Notes: generated from the sequence alone by a model not told the origin. A stretch of 64,000 nucleotides of DNA from CAZRVH01 sp964624905 (GCA_964624905.1 CAZUYK010000006.1:7617-71616), one strand, 5' to 3'; shown: positions 16,007 through 25,642, counted from the first letter of the stretch. A program made the numbers and translations.

Positions 16007-17068
16007 TTAGATCTTCAGATCTGCAAGCCGTTTTTCAAGGTCAGCAGCCTTTAAAGCCTCGATTACGGGACCTATTGCCCCTTCCATGATTCCAGGCAGG
16101 TTGTGGAAACTCGCACCGATACGGTGATCGGTCAGGCGGTCCTGGGGGAAGTTGTAGGTACGGATCTTCTCGCTCCTGTCCCCGCTTCCAACTTGGGACG
16201 AACGAAGGTCCCCGCTCTCCTTCGCGCGCCGCTCCGCCTCGGCCGCGTACAGGCGCGTACGAAGCAATTCCATGGCGCGTGCGCGGTTCTTCAGCTGGCT
16301 GCGTTCCGTCTGGCAGGCCACCGCCAGCCCCGTCGGGATGTGCGTGATACGCACGGCGGATTCCGTCTTGTTCACGTGCTGCCCGCCGGCACCGCCCGCG
16401 CGGAACGTATCGATGCGAAGGTCCTCGTTGCGGATCGTGAAGTCCATCTCTTCCGCCTCAGGCAACACGGCGACCGTGGCCGCCGACGTGTGGACACGCC
16501 CCTTGTTCTCGGTCGCCGGAATGCGCTGCACGCGGTGCACGCCTCCTTCGAATTTCAAATCCCCGAAAACTCCGGCGCCTTCGACGCGCACCACCGCTTC
16601 CTTGATGCCCCCCGTGTCGCTGTCGGCCTTGTCGATGAGTTCCGCGACCCATCCCTTCTGTTCCGCGTATCGCAAATACATGCGCAGCAACTCCGCCGCG
16701 AACAACGATGCTTCTTCGCCTCCCGTTCCCGCGCGTACTTCGATCACCGCGTTGCGGTCATCCATGGGATCCTTCGGGACCAAGAAGCTGCGCATGTCCT
16801 CCTCCAACTGCGGAATGACTTCCTTCATCTTCCGGATTTCCTCCTCGGCCATCACCTTCAATTCCAAATCCATCAGCAGCGCCTCGGAATCCCTGATCGC
16901 GCGCTGCGCCTCCTGGTACTTGTGCAGCTTGTTCACGAGCGGCTCCAGATACGCTGAGCGCTTGCCCAGGCGCGCAACCTCGGAGGGCTTATCGAAGATC
17001 GACGGATCCTGCAGCTGGCGCTGGATATCCGCGTATTCGTCCGCCAGTGCTTTGAGCGCTTCGATCAT
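16007..17068 (-). CDS. prfA: Peptide chain release factor 1
   Basis: 353 aa. The GGQ motif (AGGAGGQHVNKTESAVRI) that triggers peptidyl-tRNA hydrolysis and the RIPATENKGRVHTSA region carrying the PxT anticodon-like tripeptide mark this as RF1 (UAA/UAG). The N-terminal coiled-coil domain is intact. The ATG at 17068 is preceded by AAGGT and a leader from a TATCCT hexamer, so this gene is not of the leaderless type. A longer frame exists upstream without support. Confidence 0.96.
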   Translation of the reverse strand: MIEALKALADEYADIQRQLQDPSIFDKPSEVARLGKRSAYLEPLVNKLHKYQEAQRAIRDSEALLMDLELKVMAEEEIRKMKEVIPQLEEDMRSFLVPKDPMDDRNAVIEVRAGTGGEEASLFAAELLRMYLRYAEQKGWVAELIDKADSDTGGIKEAVVRVEGAGVFGDLKFEGGVHRVQRIPATENKGRVHTSAATVAVLPEAEEMDFTIRNEDLRIDTFRAGGAGGQHVNKTESAVRITHIPTGLAVACQTERSQLKNRARAMELLRTRLYAAEAERRAKESGDLRSSQVGSGDRSEKIRTYNFPQDRLTDHRIGASFHNLPGIMEGAIGPVIEALKAADLEKRLADLKI

Positions 17069-17116
17069 AAAAAGGTACCTTCGGGGGAAGGATAGCAAAA
17101 AGAACCGTCAAAAGCG

Positions 17117-17704
17117 CTACATCACGGGCACGATTGGCTCCGACCTCATTTCTGGGGGCAGCTCGCTGGGCGGAACCTCCGGGCCGAGTACGACTCCTTT
17201 GAGTACGGCCGTGCAGGAGGGCGAAACGACCGCATTCACCAACAGACGATGTGCGTTCCTCGCAGACTCAAGCTCACGACCAATTCCTTCCTCAACGAAG
17301 TATTGCGCAAGGTCCGGGATGGATACGGCGACGTTCTGGATACTTCCCTGGTTGATCCAAAACGAAACATTAGCGCGCAAGCACACTTGTCCTTCTTTGA
17401 GGGAAGGCTGCTGCTTGGACACTGCCACGCGTTCATAGACATCTCCTTTCTTTTCAAGGATAAGGAACACGGGCTGTGCTACGTCATCTTCACCGGCCGA
17501 CACCTCCGAATACTTGATGCCGGCGGCGGCTTCGTATCCCAATGTCACGTAATCGCCGCGGAACATGGAGCGCGGATCGACGGGAACGGTGCGCAACGTG
17601 ATCTCCGTCCCCGATGACGTCAGAAGGACGTACGGAACGAAGAGTCCGAAGATGGCCAGGAGTTCGAAGAGAATGCCGACGAGGAATCCAGTGCGACGTC
17701 TCAT
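17117..17704 (-). CDS. GDYXXLXY domain membrane-anchored protein
   Basis: 195 aa. One N-terminal membrane helix (about residues 8-28), then an extracytoplasmic domain with RSMFRGDYVTLGYE, the hallmark of the GDYXXLXY family, and a Pro/Glu-rich C-terminus. The family is regularly encoded next to DUF2157 proteins, as here: its ATG overlaps the stop of the DUF2157 gene by 4 nt, so the two are translationally coupled and likely form a complex. The function is unknown. Confidence 0.88.
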   Translation of the reverse strand: MRRRTGFLVGILFELLAIFGLFVPYVLLTSSGTEITLRTVPVDPRSMFRGDYVTLGYEAAAGIKYSEVSAGEDDVAQPVFLILEKKGDVYERVAVSKQQPSLKEGQVCLRANVSFWINQGSIQNVAVSIPDLAQYFVEEGIGRELESARNAHRLLVNAVVSPSCTAVLKGVVLGPEVPPSELPPEMRSEPIVPVM

Positions 17705-18906
17705 GATTTCGTGATGGAAGTGACGAGTTTGCGGCGCTGCCTTTCAAGGACCGCGCTGAGGGCAAGGATGAGCGCTCCGCCGATGATGAAGAACACGGAT
17801 CGGTCGAGAAGCTCGAATGCCCAGGTGAAGTACTGGATGAGGATGGCGAACGCGAGGCCGATGATGCCCATGTTGATGTACCCGGGGAGACGCAGCATCG
17901 TGCCGTACCAGATCACCGTCATGAGCAATACGAATGCCAGCAGCACGTGCACGACGTACAAGCCCGAAACCATCGGCGGGGAATTCATGTACGAGACCTG
18001 GAATCCCATCAACTGCGGAACATGCGCGATGCTGTACAGGAAGAGCAGATACGCACCCAGTGCGGCGATCGCATAGCGACCCTGTGGCGTTTGGAATTTT
18101 CCTTTGATCATGGCTCCGATGCCGAGGAACACCGAGACCGCGATGATGATCACGGCGATGCGGTCGAACGTCAGGTCGAAGACGGGGAAGAAGACTTCCT
18201 TATCAACCGTGGACACGACGACCGAGAACAGCACGAGGAAGATACCCCAATGAAACAATGTCGATTCGCCGAAACGCAAATGCTTATGAGAGCGGTGTAA
18301 GACAGCGAGCGACGTGAGTCCCAGGCCGATCACGGGCAGCAGACTAAGGATATTGGCGCGCTCATCGAAGAGGAAATCAACCTCTGAAAATCCAAGCGCC
18401 ACTTCGGTGCGCAGCCATCCCAGGAAGAAGATGAAGAGCGGCACGGACAGCCACAGGTGCAACTTTGATTCCAAGATGTAGGCGAAGAACGCCGCGCCAA
18501 GGAACCACAGCAGCATGCCCCACCAGAAATTCAGCGGCAGGTTGTAGATCTGCCCGATGAGGAAAATACTCGCTCCGAAGACGAATACGTTGATGAAGAG
18601 AAGGGCGAGTCCGGTTTTCTCGTACATTTTCTTTTCGTACGCGTAGTAGTACCCGATCCATCCGGTGGATAGCATGGCGACCATGAGAAGGATGACCTTG
18701 AACAGAGGCGTCAGGGAACTCCAGTTGCTTGCGACGAATAAGATGATCCCAAGTCCCACGAGCACGGCGCCGAGGGCGGAGAAGATGCGGATGGCATGAT
18801 TGGAATCCGCGTCCGGGAGGGATGCGCGCAATTCATCGACTTTCTTTTTGGTGAGGTGTCCTTCCTTCTCCCAGTGTTCCAATGCCTGATAGACGGATAG
18901 TGCCAT
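17701..18906 (-). CDS. DUF2157 polytopic membrane protein
   Basis: 401 aa. A short cytoplasmic helical N-terminus (YQALEHWEKEGHLTKKKVDELRASL) typical of DUF2157 is followed by about eleven hydrophobic segments. TATAGT ends 6 nt before the ATG, so it is probably leaderless and heads a two-gene operon with the GDYXXLXY protein. The biochemical role of the family is not established. Confidence 0.88.
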   Translation of the reverse strand: MALSVYQALEHWEKEGHLTKKKVDELRASLPDADSNHAIRIFSALGAVLVGLGIILFVASNWSSLTPLFKVILLMVAMLSTGWIGYYYAYEKKMYEKTGLALLFINVFVFGASIFLIGQIYNLPLNFWWGMLLWFLGAAFFAYILESKLHLWLSVPLFIFFLGWLRTEVALGFSEVDFLFDERANILSLLPVIGLGLTSLAVLHRSHKHLRFGESTLFHWGIFLVLFSVVVSTVDKEVFFPVFDLTFDRIAVIIIAVSVFLGIGAMIKGKFQTPQGRYAIAALGAYLLFLYSIAHVPQLMGFQVSYMNSPPMVSGLYVVHVLLAFVLLMTVIWYGTMLRLPGYINMGIIGLAFAILIQYFTWAFELLDRSVFFIIGGALILALSAVLERQRRKLVTSITKS

Positions 18907-19010
18907 GGGAGGACTATAGGATTCTTACGGTTATTTGTCGATGATAAACGAAGCAAAATTAGCTTGTAGCTTCGTTAGCTTCATTAGAAATAGATCTTTA
19001 TACTGGTTTT

Positions 19011-20102
19011 ATGCGAATCCTCCTCGCACTCTCCGGCGGCATCGATTCCAGCACGGTCGCACATCTCCTCAAGGAGCAGGGGCACGACCTCGTCGCCGTG
19101 CGTTTCACGCTGTGGAGCGACCCCTTGGCACCCAGCTTGGCGGAAATTTTGCCAAGCAAGTGCTGCAACGCGCAAACGGCATATAGAACGAAGCAAGTCG
19201 CGGACACACTCGGCATCCCGCTGCACATCGTGGATCTGGAAAGCGAATTCAAGGAACACGTGGTCGATCCCTTTTTGGACGGCTACCGCAAAGGCCTGAC
19301 GCCGAATCCCTGCATACGCTGCAACCGCGAAATCAAATTTGGGAAACTCCTGGAGCTCGCCGACACGTTCGGATGTGAAAAGCTCGCGACGGGACATTAC
19401 GCCCGCATCGCCGAGGAAACATTGGGCGACGGGACGAAAAGGAATCTACTTTTGGAAGCGGTAGATGCGCGCAAGGACCAGAGCTACTACTTGTACGGCC
19501 TCACGCAGGAACAGCTGTCGCGCGTCCTGTTCCCGTTGGGAGGAATGCAGAAGCAGGAAGTGTTCGAACTCGCCAAGCATTTCGGCGTGCCGTTCGACGA
19601 GGAGTACCGCGAGAGCCAGGACTTGTGCTTCTTCCCCGAAAAGAAACCCGAGGAATTCCTGAAGCGTTACCTGGCGGATGCGTTGGTTCCGGGATCCATC
19701 GTGCGCAAGGACGGTACGGTTGTCGGAACGCACAAGGGCTTGCCCCTCTACACCGTCGGTCAGCGCCGCGGACTCGGCATCGGCGGGCTGACGATCCCTT
19801 TGGAAGTGGTCTCGAAAAACACGGAGACGAACGAGCTGATCGTCGAGGAGCAAAAAAAGACGCAGCTGGACGGCGTTTCCCTGCACGACATCCGCTGGGT
19901 ATCTTGGCAGCCGAATGAGAACGAAGAAGTCGCGTTCGAATGCCGCGTTCGATCCTTATCCGAGCGCAAAAAAGGCACTCTGACCTACAGCGGGACCTCC
20001 GGGGAGTTCCGTTTCGACACCCCCAATCCGCCGCTCGCGCCGGGCCAGTCGTTGGTGCTGTACAGGGGGCAGGAAGTGGTGGGAGGAGGCGTCATGAAAT
20101 AA
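19011..20102 (+). CDS. mnmA: tRNA 2-thiouridylase
   Basis: 363 aa. The PP-loop LALSGGIDSSTVAHLL binds ATP. The catalytic cysteine lies in TPNPCIRCNREIKFG and the second active-site cysteine in ESQDLCFF; TGHYARI and VGQRRGLGI are also characteristic. It thiolates U34 of tRNA Lys/Glu/Gln with sulfur from a cysteine desulfurase relay. TATACT ends exactly 6 nt before the ATG. The upstream DNA contains three AGCTT words in a row of unknown meaning. Confidence 0.97.
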   Translation: MRILLALSGGIDSSTVAHLLKEQGHDLVAVRFTLWSDPLAPSLAEILPSKCCNAQTAYRTKQVADTLGIPLHIVDLESEFKEHVVDPFLDGYRKGLTPNPCIRCNREIKFGKLLELADTFGCEKLATGHYARIAEETLGDGTKRNLLLEAVDARKDQSYYLYGLTQEQLSRVLFPLGGMQKQEVFELAKHFGVPFDEEYRESQDLCFFPEKKPEEFLKRYLADALVPGSIVRKDGTVVGTHKGLPLYTVGQRRGLGIGGLTIPLEVVSKNTETNELIVEEQKKTQLDGVSLHDIRWVSWQPNENEEVAFECRVRSLSERKKGTLTYSGTSGEFRFDTPNPPLAPGQSLVLYRGQEVVGGGVMK

Positions 20103-20193
20103 ACCGAGGAAAGAGGCCGTTTAAAGGCATGCAAACGTGGTATACTCGCATACTTTCACCCTGGAATTATTTCACGGTTTTTGCTATAATAAC

Positions 20194-21507
20194 TTGATAC
20201 CTAAGCCACATTCCCCGCACCGGGCAGAGTACGACGACCAGGGCAACATCATGCTCCCCGGCTCGGCCGCACCGATGCGCGAGCCAATGGTCGAGATGGA
20301 GGTGATCCAGGAGATCCCCGATTCGACGTTCCGCGCATACGAAAAAGAAAGCATAGAGGTTCCGAACGTACGCGAGACTGCGACATGGGAAATAATCCCC
20401 GATACTGATGAAGAAATGACCAGCTGGACCGCGCCCATCCTGGAAGAAGAAGCGGCGGTCGTGACGATCGCGTCGGAAGCGGCGCCGACCCCCCGACATG
20501 TCTGGCGCGAGATCAGGAGCGATCTTTTGAACGTGACCGGACAGATTTTGGAAGAAGGCGAGAAGCAGTACAAGGCGAGCCTGCAGGACGGTGTCCTGCT
20601 CGGAAAAGGAATCAAGGCCACCGTCCGCGACGGCGCGAAGTCATTCAAGGAATTCATGGTCCAGCCGGTGTGGGTGCCGGGGCGCAAAAACAAGCCCAAG
20701 CAGTACAGCCGCGGAACACTCTTCTTCCTGGACATTTTCCGCTTCGGCGGAACGTTCGCGACGCTGTTCATCACACTGTTCTTCGTGCTGAACTACCAGA
20801 GCTTCTGGGCGATCGCGATGGCGAAGATCGACCCGGTCACGAGCATCACGACCGGAAAGGAACTCGCTTCCGAAATGGACGATACGCTCGCGCAGAGCCT
20901 GAAGAACGCACCTGCACTGGGCAGCCTCGACGATTCCTCGCTACTCAATTATCTGCCGAATGTGGGACCCCCGGAAAACCGCATCGTCATACCGAAACTG
21001 GGGCTGAACGTACCCATCGTCATCCCTCCCATCGACGCGCTTTTGAAAGAAGACTGGACGAAGCTCGAAGAGGAAATCCAAACGGGACTCCAGGACGGCG
21101 TCGTTCATTATCCGGGCACCGCGCAGCCGGGACAGGCGGGCAACTTCTTCGTGACGGGACACAGCTCGTACTTCCCGTGGGCGCCTGGAAAATTCAAGTC
21201 CGTCTTCGCCCGCCTGCCGGAGTTGGAAGTCGGCGACGAATACTGGGTGTTCTACGGCGGGGATAAATTCCGCTACGTCGTACAGGGTAAAAAGGAAATC
21301 AACCCGAATGACGTGACGGCGCTGGATCAACCGATCAACAAGCGCATCTCCAGCCTCATGACATGCACGCCGGTGGGCACGACGTTGCGACGCCTTATCA
21401 TCTCCGCGCAGGAGGTGGACCCGGTTACGGGACTCGCCATGGAAGTCGGCGAACACCAGACGGAGCAGGCCCTGCCGAAGATGAACTTACAAATGTTGCC
21501 GATCTAA
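20194..21507 (+). CDS. Sortase family transpeptidase, membrane-anchored
   Basis: About 437 aa. A polar, acidic N-terminus of about 180 residues precedes one membrane helix (TLFFLDIFRFGGTFATLFIT). The extracellular sortase domain has the catalytic His in VTGHSSYFPW, Cys in LMTCTPVGT and Arg in TLRRLII. It cleaves sorting signals of surface proteins and links them to the wall or to each other. An extended -10 (TGCTATAAT, ending 20190) stands upstream. The rule seen at other genes would place initiation at ATA 20197; in-frame TTG is at 20194 and ATG at 20251. Likely substrates are the tailed proteins at 27063 and 28349. Confidence 0.88.
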   Translation: MIPKPHSPHRAEYDDQGNIMLPGSAAPMREPMVEMEVIQEIPDSTFRAYEKESIEVPNVRETATWEIIPDTDEEMTSWTAPILEEEAAVVTIASEAAPTPRHVWREIRSDLLNVTGQILEEGEKQYKASLQDGVLLGKGIKATVRDGAKSFKEFMVQPVWVPGRKNKPKQYSRGTLFFLDIFRFGGTFATLFITLFFVLNYQSFWAIAMAKIDPVTSITTGKELASEMDDTLAQSLKNAPALGSLDDSSLLNYLPNVGPPENRIVIPKLGLNVPIVIPPIDALLKEDWTKLEEEIQTGLQDGVVHYPGTAQPGQAGNFFVTGHSSYFPWAPGKFKSVFARLPELEVGDEYWVFYGGDKFRYVVQGKKEINPNDVTALDQPINKRISSLMTCTPVGTTLRRLIISAQEVDPVTGLAMEVGEHQTEQALPKMNLQMLPI

Positions 21508-21583
21508 GCCGGGACTGCCTTCGACAGTCGCTGGTTTAGATCCTATACTGCAACCGGTCTTTTCATTTGTCTCGAAGAATCAT

Positions 21584-21671
21584 GCCGCCGTGGTGAAACG
21601 GTAAACACGGGGGACTTAAAATCCCCTGACCGTAACAGGTCTTCTCGGTTCAAGTCCGAGCGGCGGCACCA
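21584..21671 (+). tRNA. tRNA-Leu (anticodon TAA)
   Basis: 88 nt class II tRNA: acceptor GCCGCCG / CGGCGGC, anticodon stem GGGGA / TCCCC with loop CTTAAAA (anticodon TAA), a long variable arm with a GACC/GGTC stem, T loop TTCAAGT, discriminator A and encoded CCA. A TATACT hexamer near 21544 may be its promoter. Confidence 0.95.
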
Positions 21672-21762
21672 AACTTTTGACTCCCGGCGAGACATTGAAA
21701 GAATGCGTTCAAGCTCTCTGCCAAAGGCCGACTCGGCTTCGAGACTCTGCTACACTCCACTC

Positions 21763-22593
21763 ATGGCCACAGCAAAACGCTACTTCAAACGGCTCTGGAG
21801 CGAATGGCAGAAGGACGAGGTGACGCGCCACGCGGCAACACTCTCGTATTTCATGGTGTTCTCCCTGCCCGCGTTCATGCTCGTGATCGTCTCCATCGCG
21901 GGGATCTTCATCGACGAAAGCGAAGTGCGCACGCAGTTTTTCTCGCAGATCCGCACTGTGACGGGCGACTCCCTCGCTACGTTCCTGGCGTCATCCATCG
22001 AGAACGTCCACGAATCCGGAACGTCCGTCGCCATGAACGTCCTTGGCATCCTCTTCTTGCTCTTCGCCGCCATCGGGATTTTCAAGGAACTGGAAACGTC
22101 GCTGAACACGATCCTGAACGTGAAGAAGTATGCGAGAATCACGTTCTTCGGATTCATCCGAAGCTACGTCATCTCGTTCGTATTGCTCATCGCCGCGTCC
22201 ACGCTGCTCGTCGTCTCGCTCGCCGTCGGCAGCATCCTTCTCGTCTTGCAGCATCGCATCACGGAACTTTCTTCGGCGGAGATCGTCCAACTTTCCACGC
22301 TGAACCAATTGGTGTCGTACCTGACGCTCGGCGGATTGTTCTTCATCCTGTACAGGTATCTTCCCTCCAAGAAATTCCCGCTCAAGGCCGTGCTAATCGG
22401 GACCGCGGTCGCCACTACGCTTTTCATCGTCGGAACGTTCCTCCTGACGTTCTACATGGCCCAGGCAGACGTCGGCCACGCGTACGGAGTCGCTTCGTCC
22501 CTCCTTATCCTGCTCCTGTGGATTTTCTATTCGACGAACGTCTTTTTACTGGGGGCGGAAGTCATCGATGCCTACGACAGAATCGTCGATTAG
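21763..22593 (+). CDS. YihY/BrkB family membrane protein
   Basis: 276 aa with six hydrophobic segments. The N-terminal TRHAATLSYFMVFSLPAFMLV and the central GVASSLLILLLWIFYSTNVFLLGAEV match the YihY/virulence-factor BrkB family (often misnamed RNase BN). Its transport or envelope role is not established. TACACT ends 6 nt before the ATG at 21763, excluding the longer frame. EamA follows 41 nt downstream with its own -10 element. Confidence 0.92.
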   Translation: MATAKRYFKRLWSEWQKDEVTRHAATLSYFMVFSLPAFMLVIVSIAGIFIDESEVRTQFFSQIRTVTGDSLATFLASSIENVHESGTSVAMNVLGILFLLFAAIGIFKELETSLNTILNVKKYARITFFGFIRSYVISFVLLIAASTLLVVSLAVGSILLVLQHRITELSSAEIVQLSTLNQLVSYLTLGGLFFILYRYLPSKKFPLKAVLIGTAVATTLFIVGTFLLTFYMAQADVGHAYGVASSLLILLLWIFYSTNVFLLGAEVIDAYDRIVD

Positions 22594-22634
22594 GCATATT
22601 GTGAAAAGCACCGTAAAATGGTATAATAATCTGA

Positions 22635-23621
22635 TTGAATCACACCTATATCACTAACGGTATTCGGCTGCGCAAAGCGGCTTTGAGCGGTACCGCGATC
22701 GGCGGCATCGCCCTGGCACTGAGCCTTGCTTCGGGATCCACATTCAATGCGTTCGCGAAGGATTTGCGTTCGGCTTTTTCGCCGCTCTCCCTGCTGTTCG
22801 TCAGCGAGATATTGACGGCTTTCTTCGTCCTTTTTTCGTTCGGATTCTTGCCTGTGATCAAGAAAATCGTGAAGTTGAAAAAGAAAGAACTCCGCTGGTT
22901 GCTAGTGATGGGAACGCTGAGCGGCATCGCGGGCCCCATGTTGTGGTTCACCGCGCTGGGGTACACGACCGCGGTCAACGCCGGATTCTTCGGAAAGACC
23001 GAGATCATCACACTGATGCTGTTCGCGCATTTCCTGCTCGGCGAAAAGCTGACCAGGGCGCACAGCGCGGCGATCATCACCATCGTTACGGGAATCGTGA
23101 TCATTTCCCTGCGCGGATTCACGCAGGGGCTGTCCCTCTACCCCGGTGATTTCATCATCATCGCGGCGACTTCCTGCTACGCGTTCAGCAACATCCTCTA
23201 TCGCAAGAAAGTCTCCCACGTCGCTCCGCACATCGCCTTGTTCATGCGCTCGTCCACGGCTATCGCCGCGTTCTTCCTCATTTCACCTTTCATCCAGCAT
23301 CCGTTCATCGAGGAAGTGCTGGCTTTCCCGGTCGCACTCATTCCCGCGCTTATCGGCTTCGGATTCGTATCGCGCTTCCTGAACAGCGTGATGTACTACC
23401 AGGCGATTGAGCTTCTGCCCATCAGCACGGTGTCCCTGGTTGGAAGTCTGGATATCATCGGCACGACGGTCTTCGCGTACTTCTACCTTGGCGAACCGGT
23501 TGTGTGGTACCAATACGCGGGAGGCGCATTCATCATCCTTGGAACCGTCCTGCTGGAATTACTCGGCACGCACAAAAATAAGGAGCATTTGGAAAAACAC
23601 CTGAAGCACAGGATGCGCTAA
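22635..23621 (+). CDS. EamA/DMT-type permease
   Basis: 328 aa, about ten membrane segments arranged as two EamA repeats (GIALALSLASGSTFNAFAKD.. and ISLRGFTQGLSLYPGDFIII..). A drug/metabolite-type exporter of unknown substrate in the cytoplasmic membrane. Start: TTG at 22635, 7 nt after a perfect TATAAT and without any ribosome binding site. This is a likely leaderless mRNA with a TTG initiator. It faces the SLH protein gene tail to tail. Confidence 0.9.
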   Translation: MNHTYITNGIRLRKAALSGTAIGGIALALSLASGSTFNAFAKDLRSAFSPLSLLFVSEILTAFFVLFSFGFLPVIKKIVKLKKKELRWLLVMGTLSGIAGPMLWFTALGYTTAVNAGFFGKTEIITLMLFAHFLLGEKLTRAHSAAIITIVTGIVIISLRGFTQGLSLYPGDFIIIAATSCYAFSNILYRKKVSHVAPHIALFMRSSTAIAAFFLISPFIQHPFIEEVLAFPVALIPALIGFGFVSRFLNSVMYYQAIELLPISTVSLVGSLDIIGTTVFAYFYLGEPVVWYQYAGGAFIILGTVLLELLGTHKNKEHLEKHLKHRMR

Positions 23622-23624
23622 AGA

Positions 23625-24461
23625 TCATTTGGCGTATACCTCCAGCGCGATCGTGACCATTTTCGCGAACTCCGCGCGCTTCACCGTGTCGTCCGGGCCG
23701 AACATGCCGGTCGCGTTGCCTTGCGCGTCGGTATAGCCGTTCACGATGCCGTCTTTCTGAGCACGCTCTATCGCGGACGCGTATAGCGTTGCGGAACCGA
23801 CGTCTTTGAAAACGTCGCCTGACACGTTACCGGTCTGCACGCCGAACGCCTGCAGCACCGTCGCGATCACTTCCGCGCGCGTCGCACCCCTCTTGGTATC
23901 GACCGATCCGTCGCTGAAGACGGACCACTGGTACTCCTCGGCGCACGTTACGAACGGCTTCGCCCAATCCGACACGCCCGTATTCAAGAGGCCTCCGGTG
24001 CCCGTTCCTTTGCAGGAAGACGGATCCTTTCCCGACGCGTACACGACTACTTTCAACACCTGCTCCAGCGTCACGCTGTCTGCGGGGCCGAATTTTCCGA
24101 GCGGCAGACCTGCCGCGTCGCGGTATCCGGAGATGATGCCGAGCTCGGCGATGGAACGAACATACGGCGCGAACCACTCGCGTGTCGGCACATCCGAAAA
24201 GACCACCGTCTTCCCGTCTACTTTCACGGATACGAATTCCTCGGCGGATGCGTCGGCTCCCGTACCGGTCTGCGGAAAGAGTTCCGCGCTGCCCTGGAAC
24301 TGGACGTCCTTTCCCTGGGCATCGACATCCGCGGAAATGTCCGAGGCGGCACGGGTCCAGGCGTCCATATCCCCTTCCGATAGGAAGGAAGAAGCGGCGG
24401 CGAAGGCGGACGTGGGAAGGGCGAGCGTCAAAAGGGCGAGGTGCCAGGGTCGGATTGCCAT
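23625..24461 (-). CDS. S-layer-homology (SLH) domain protein
   Basis: 278 aa. Cleavable signal peptide ending SAFAAAS. After an acidic spacer, SLH-type units follow: FSDVPTREWFAPYVRSIAELGIISGYRD, a second carrying the TLEQVLKVVVYAS helix, and a C-terminal one with GIVNGYTDAQGN and KRAEFAKMVTIAL. SLH domains bind secondary cell-wall polymers and hold proteins in the surface layer. TACACT ends 7 nt before the ATG (leaderless). A second SLH protein is at 30337. Confidence 0.9.
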   Translation of the reverse strand: MAIRPWHLALLTLALPTSAFAAASSFLSEGDMDAWTRAASDISADVDAQGKDVQFQGSAELFPQTGTGADASAEEFVSVKVDGKTVVFSDVPTREWFAPYVRSIAELGIISGYRDAAGLPLGKFGPADSVTLEQVLKVVVYASGKDPSSCKGTGTGGLLNTGVSDWAKPFVTCAEEYQWSVFSDGSVDTKRGATRAEVIATVLQAFGVQTGNVSGDVFKDVGSATLYASAIERAQKDGIVNGYTDAQGNATGMFGPDDTVKRAEFAKMVTIALEVYAK

Positions 24462-24636
24462 GGAATGCAGTGTAGCAAAGGCAAAACGGAATCTGCCTTC
24501 AAAAGCGCTCCTTCTTGTTGTTTAGCCTTCTTTGGGCGAAATGAAACGCCGAATGATAAGCAAAAAGAGCCGTGATTCTGCTATTGCCTCTTTTTAACGC
24601 CATCCGTATACTTCGGGTCCATTCCGTCCACATTTT

Positions 24637-25203
24637 ATGATGCTTTCTTCTGATGACGATATCCTGTCGGATGCCGATTCCCTTTCCGATGAATCCTCCG
24701 GTTCCGCCGGTTCGTACAACGACGACCAGCAGACCTTCGTGACGAAGGAAGGCTTGAAGAAGCTCAAGGACGAACTTGAAAACCTGAAGACCGTCCGCCG
24801 CAAGGAAGTTGCCCAGCGCCTCAAGGAAGCAATCTCCTACGGAGACCTTTCCGAAAACTCCGAGTACGAGGAAGCCAAGAACGAACAGGCGTTCGTGGAA
24901 GGACGCATCATCGAACTCGAGCGCAAGATCAAGAGCGCGAAGATCATCTCGGAAAAGGAAGGAGGAAAGAAAGTCGGCAAGGAGGCGAATATCGGTTCGC
25001 ACGTTACCATCCGCAACCTTTCCGGAGACGGCGAGGAACAGACGTTCACGATCGTCGGCGCCACGGAAGCAGACCCGTTCGATTTCAAGATCAGCAACGA
25101 ATCCCCCATCGGAAAGGCCCTGCTGTCCCAAACGAAAGGCGATATCGTTTCCGTCCAGAGCCCGTCCGGCGTCGCCGAGTACGAAATCGTGAAGGTAGCC
25201 TGA
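24637..25203 (+). CDS. greA: Transcription elongation factor GreA with acidic N-terminal extension
   Basis: 188 aa; canonical GreA is about 158. Residues from about 33 (FVTKEGLKKLKDELENLKTV) are the normal coiled coil, with its tip SYGDLSENSEYEEAKNEQAF carrying the acidic catalytic pair, followed by the FKBP-like C-terminus. It stimulates cleavage of backtracked RNA in RNA polymerase. The first 32 residues are Ser/Asp-rich and absent from typical GreA. TATACT lies 24 nt before the first ATG, giving a short leader. If translation began later the extension would vanish, but no internal Met is available. Confidence 0.95.
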   Translation: MMLSSDDDILSDADSLSDESSGSAGSYNDDQQTFVTKEGLKKLKDELENLKTVRRKEVAQRLKEAISYGDLSENSEYEEAKNEQAFVEGRIIELERKIKSAKIISEKEGGKKVGKEANIGSHVTIRNLSGDGEEQTFTIVGATEADPFDFKISNESPIGKALLSQTKGDIVSVQSPSGVAEYEIVKVA

Positions 25204-25246
25204 GCGCCAACCTTTACCGCCGAGGTTCCGTCCTCTACTCTTTCGT

Positions 25247-25642
25247 ATGTCCATGGCAGACGCCAACCAAGCACAGGCTGCGGGAGGGAAGAGGGATTTT
25301 CTGATCCCCGATTCGGTGCGCGCGCAATTCAAGGATCTCATCGAATTGATCATGGGATCGGAAAGCATGAACGACGAGGAGCGCCAGTACTGGTTCGACA
25401 TACTCCCCGTGATGACGCCGGACCAAGTGGAGAACCTCCGGACCATTTTGACGAACGAAAAAACGCAGTTGGCTGCGATCGATGCGAAGTATGCGGCCGA
25501 TTCGCAGAACAACGTCGACACCGTCGCGATAGCCGAGCAACGACGCGAATCCAGGCAGAAGCGCGACGCACAGGAGCAGAGCCATGAAAGCGAGGAGGCC
25601 CTGAACGAAGAGGACATCCTGAAGAAAATCAACGAAGCCTGA
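25247..25642 (+). CDS. Hypothetical protein, 131 aa
   Basis: Highly charged, helical and without hydrophobic segments. EERQYWFDILPVMTPDQVENLRTIL is the most structured-looking part, followed by a long helix and an acidic C-terminus. No family recognised. A TACTCT-like hexamer sits 5-6 nt before the ATG, consistent with a leaderless mRNA. It ends next to the holA stop codon on the other strand. Confidence 0.72.
   Translation: MSMADANQAQAAGGKRDFLIPDSVRAQFKDLIELIMGSESMNDEERQYWFDILPVMTPDQVENLRTILTNEKTQLAAIDAKYAADSQNNVDTVAIAEQRRESRQKRDAQEQSHESEEALNEEDILKKINEA

Noticed and set aside
24499..25632. Long minus-strand frame opposite greA and its neighbour
   Set aside because: It is the antisense shadow of greA and the 131-aa gene, with no known motifs; greA is certain.
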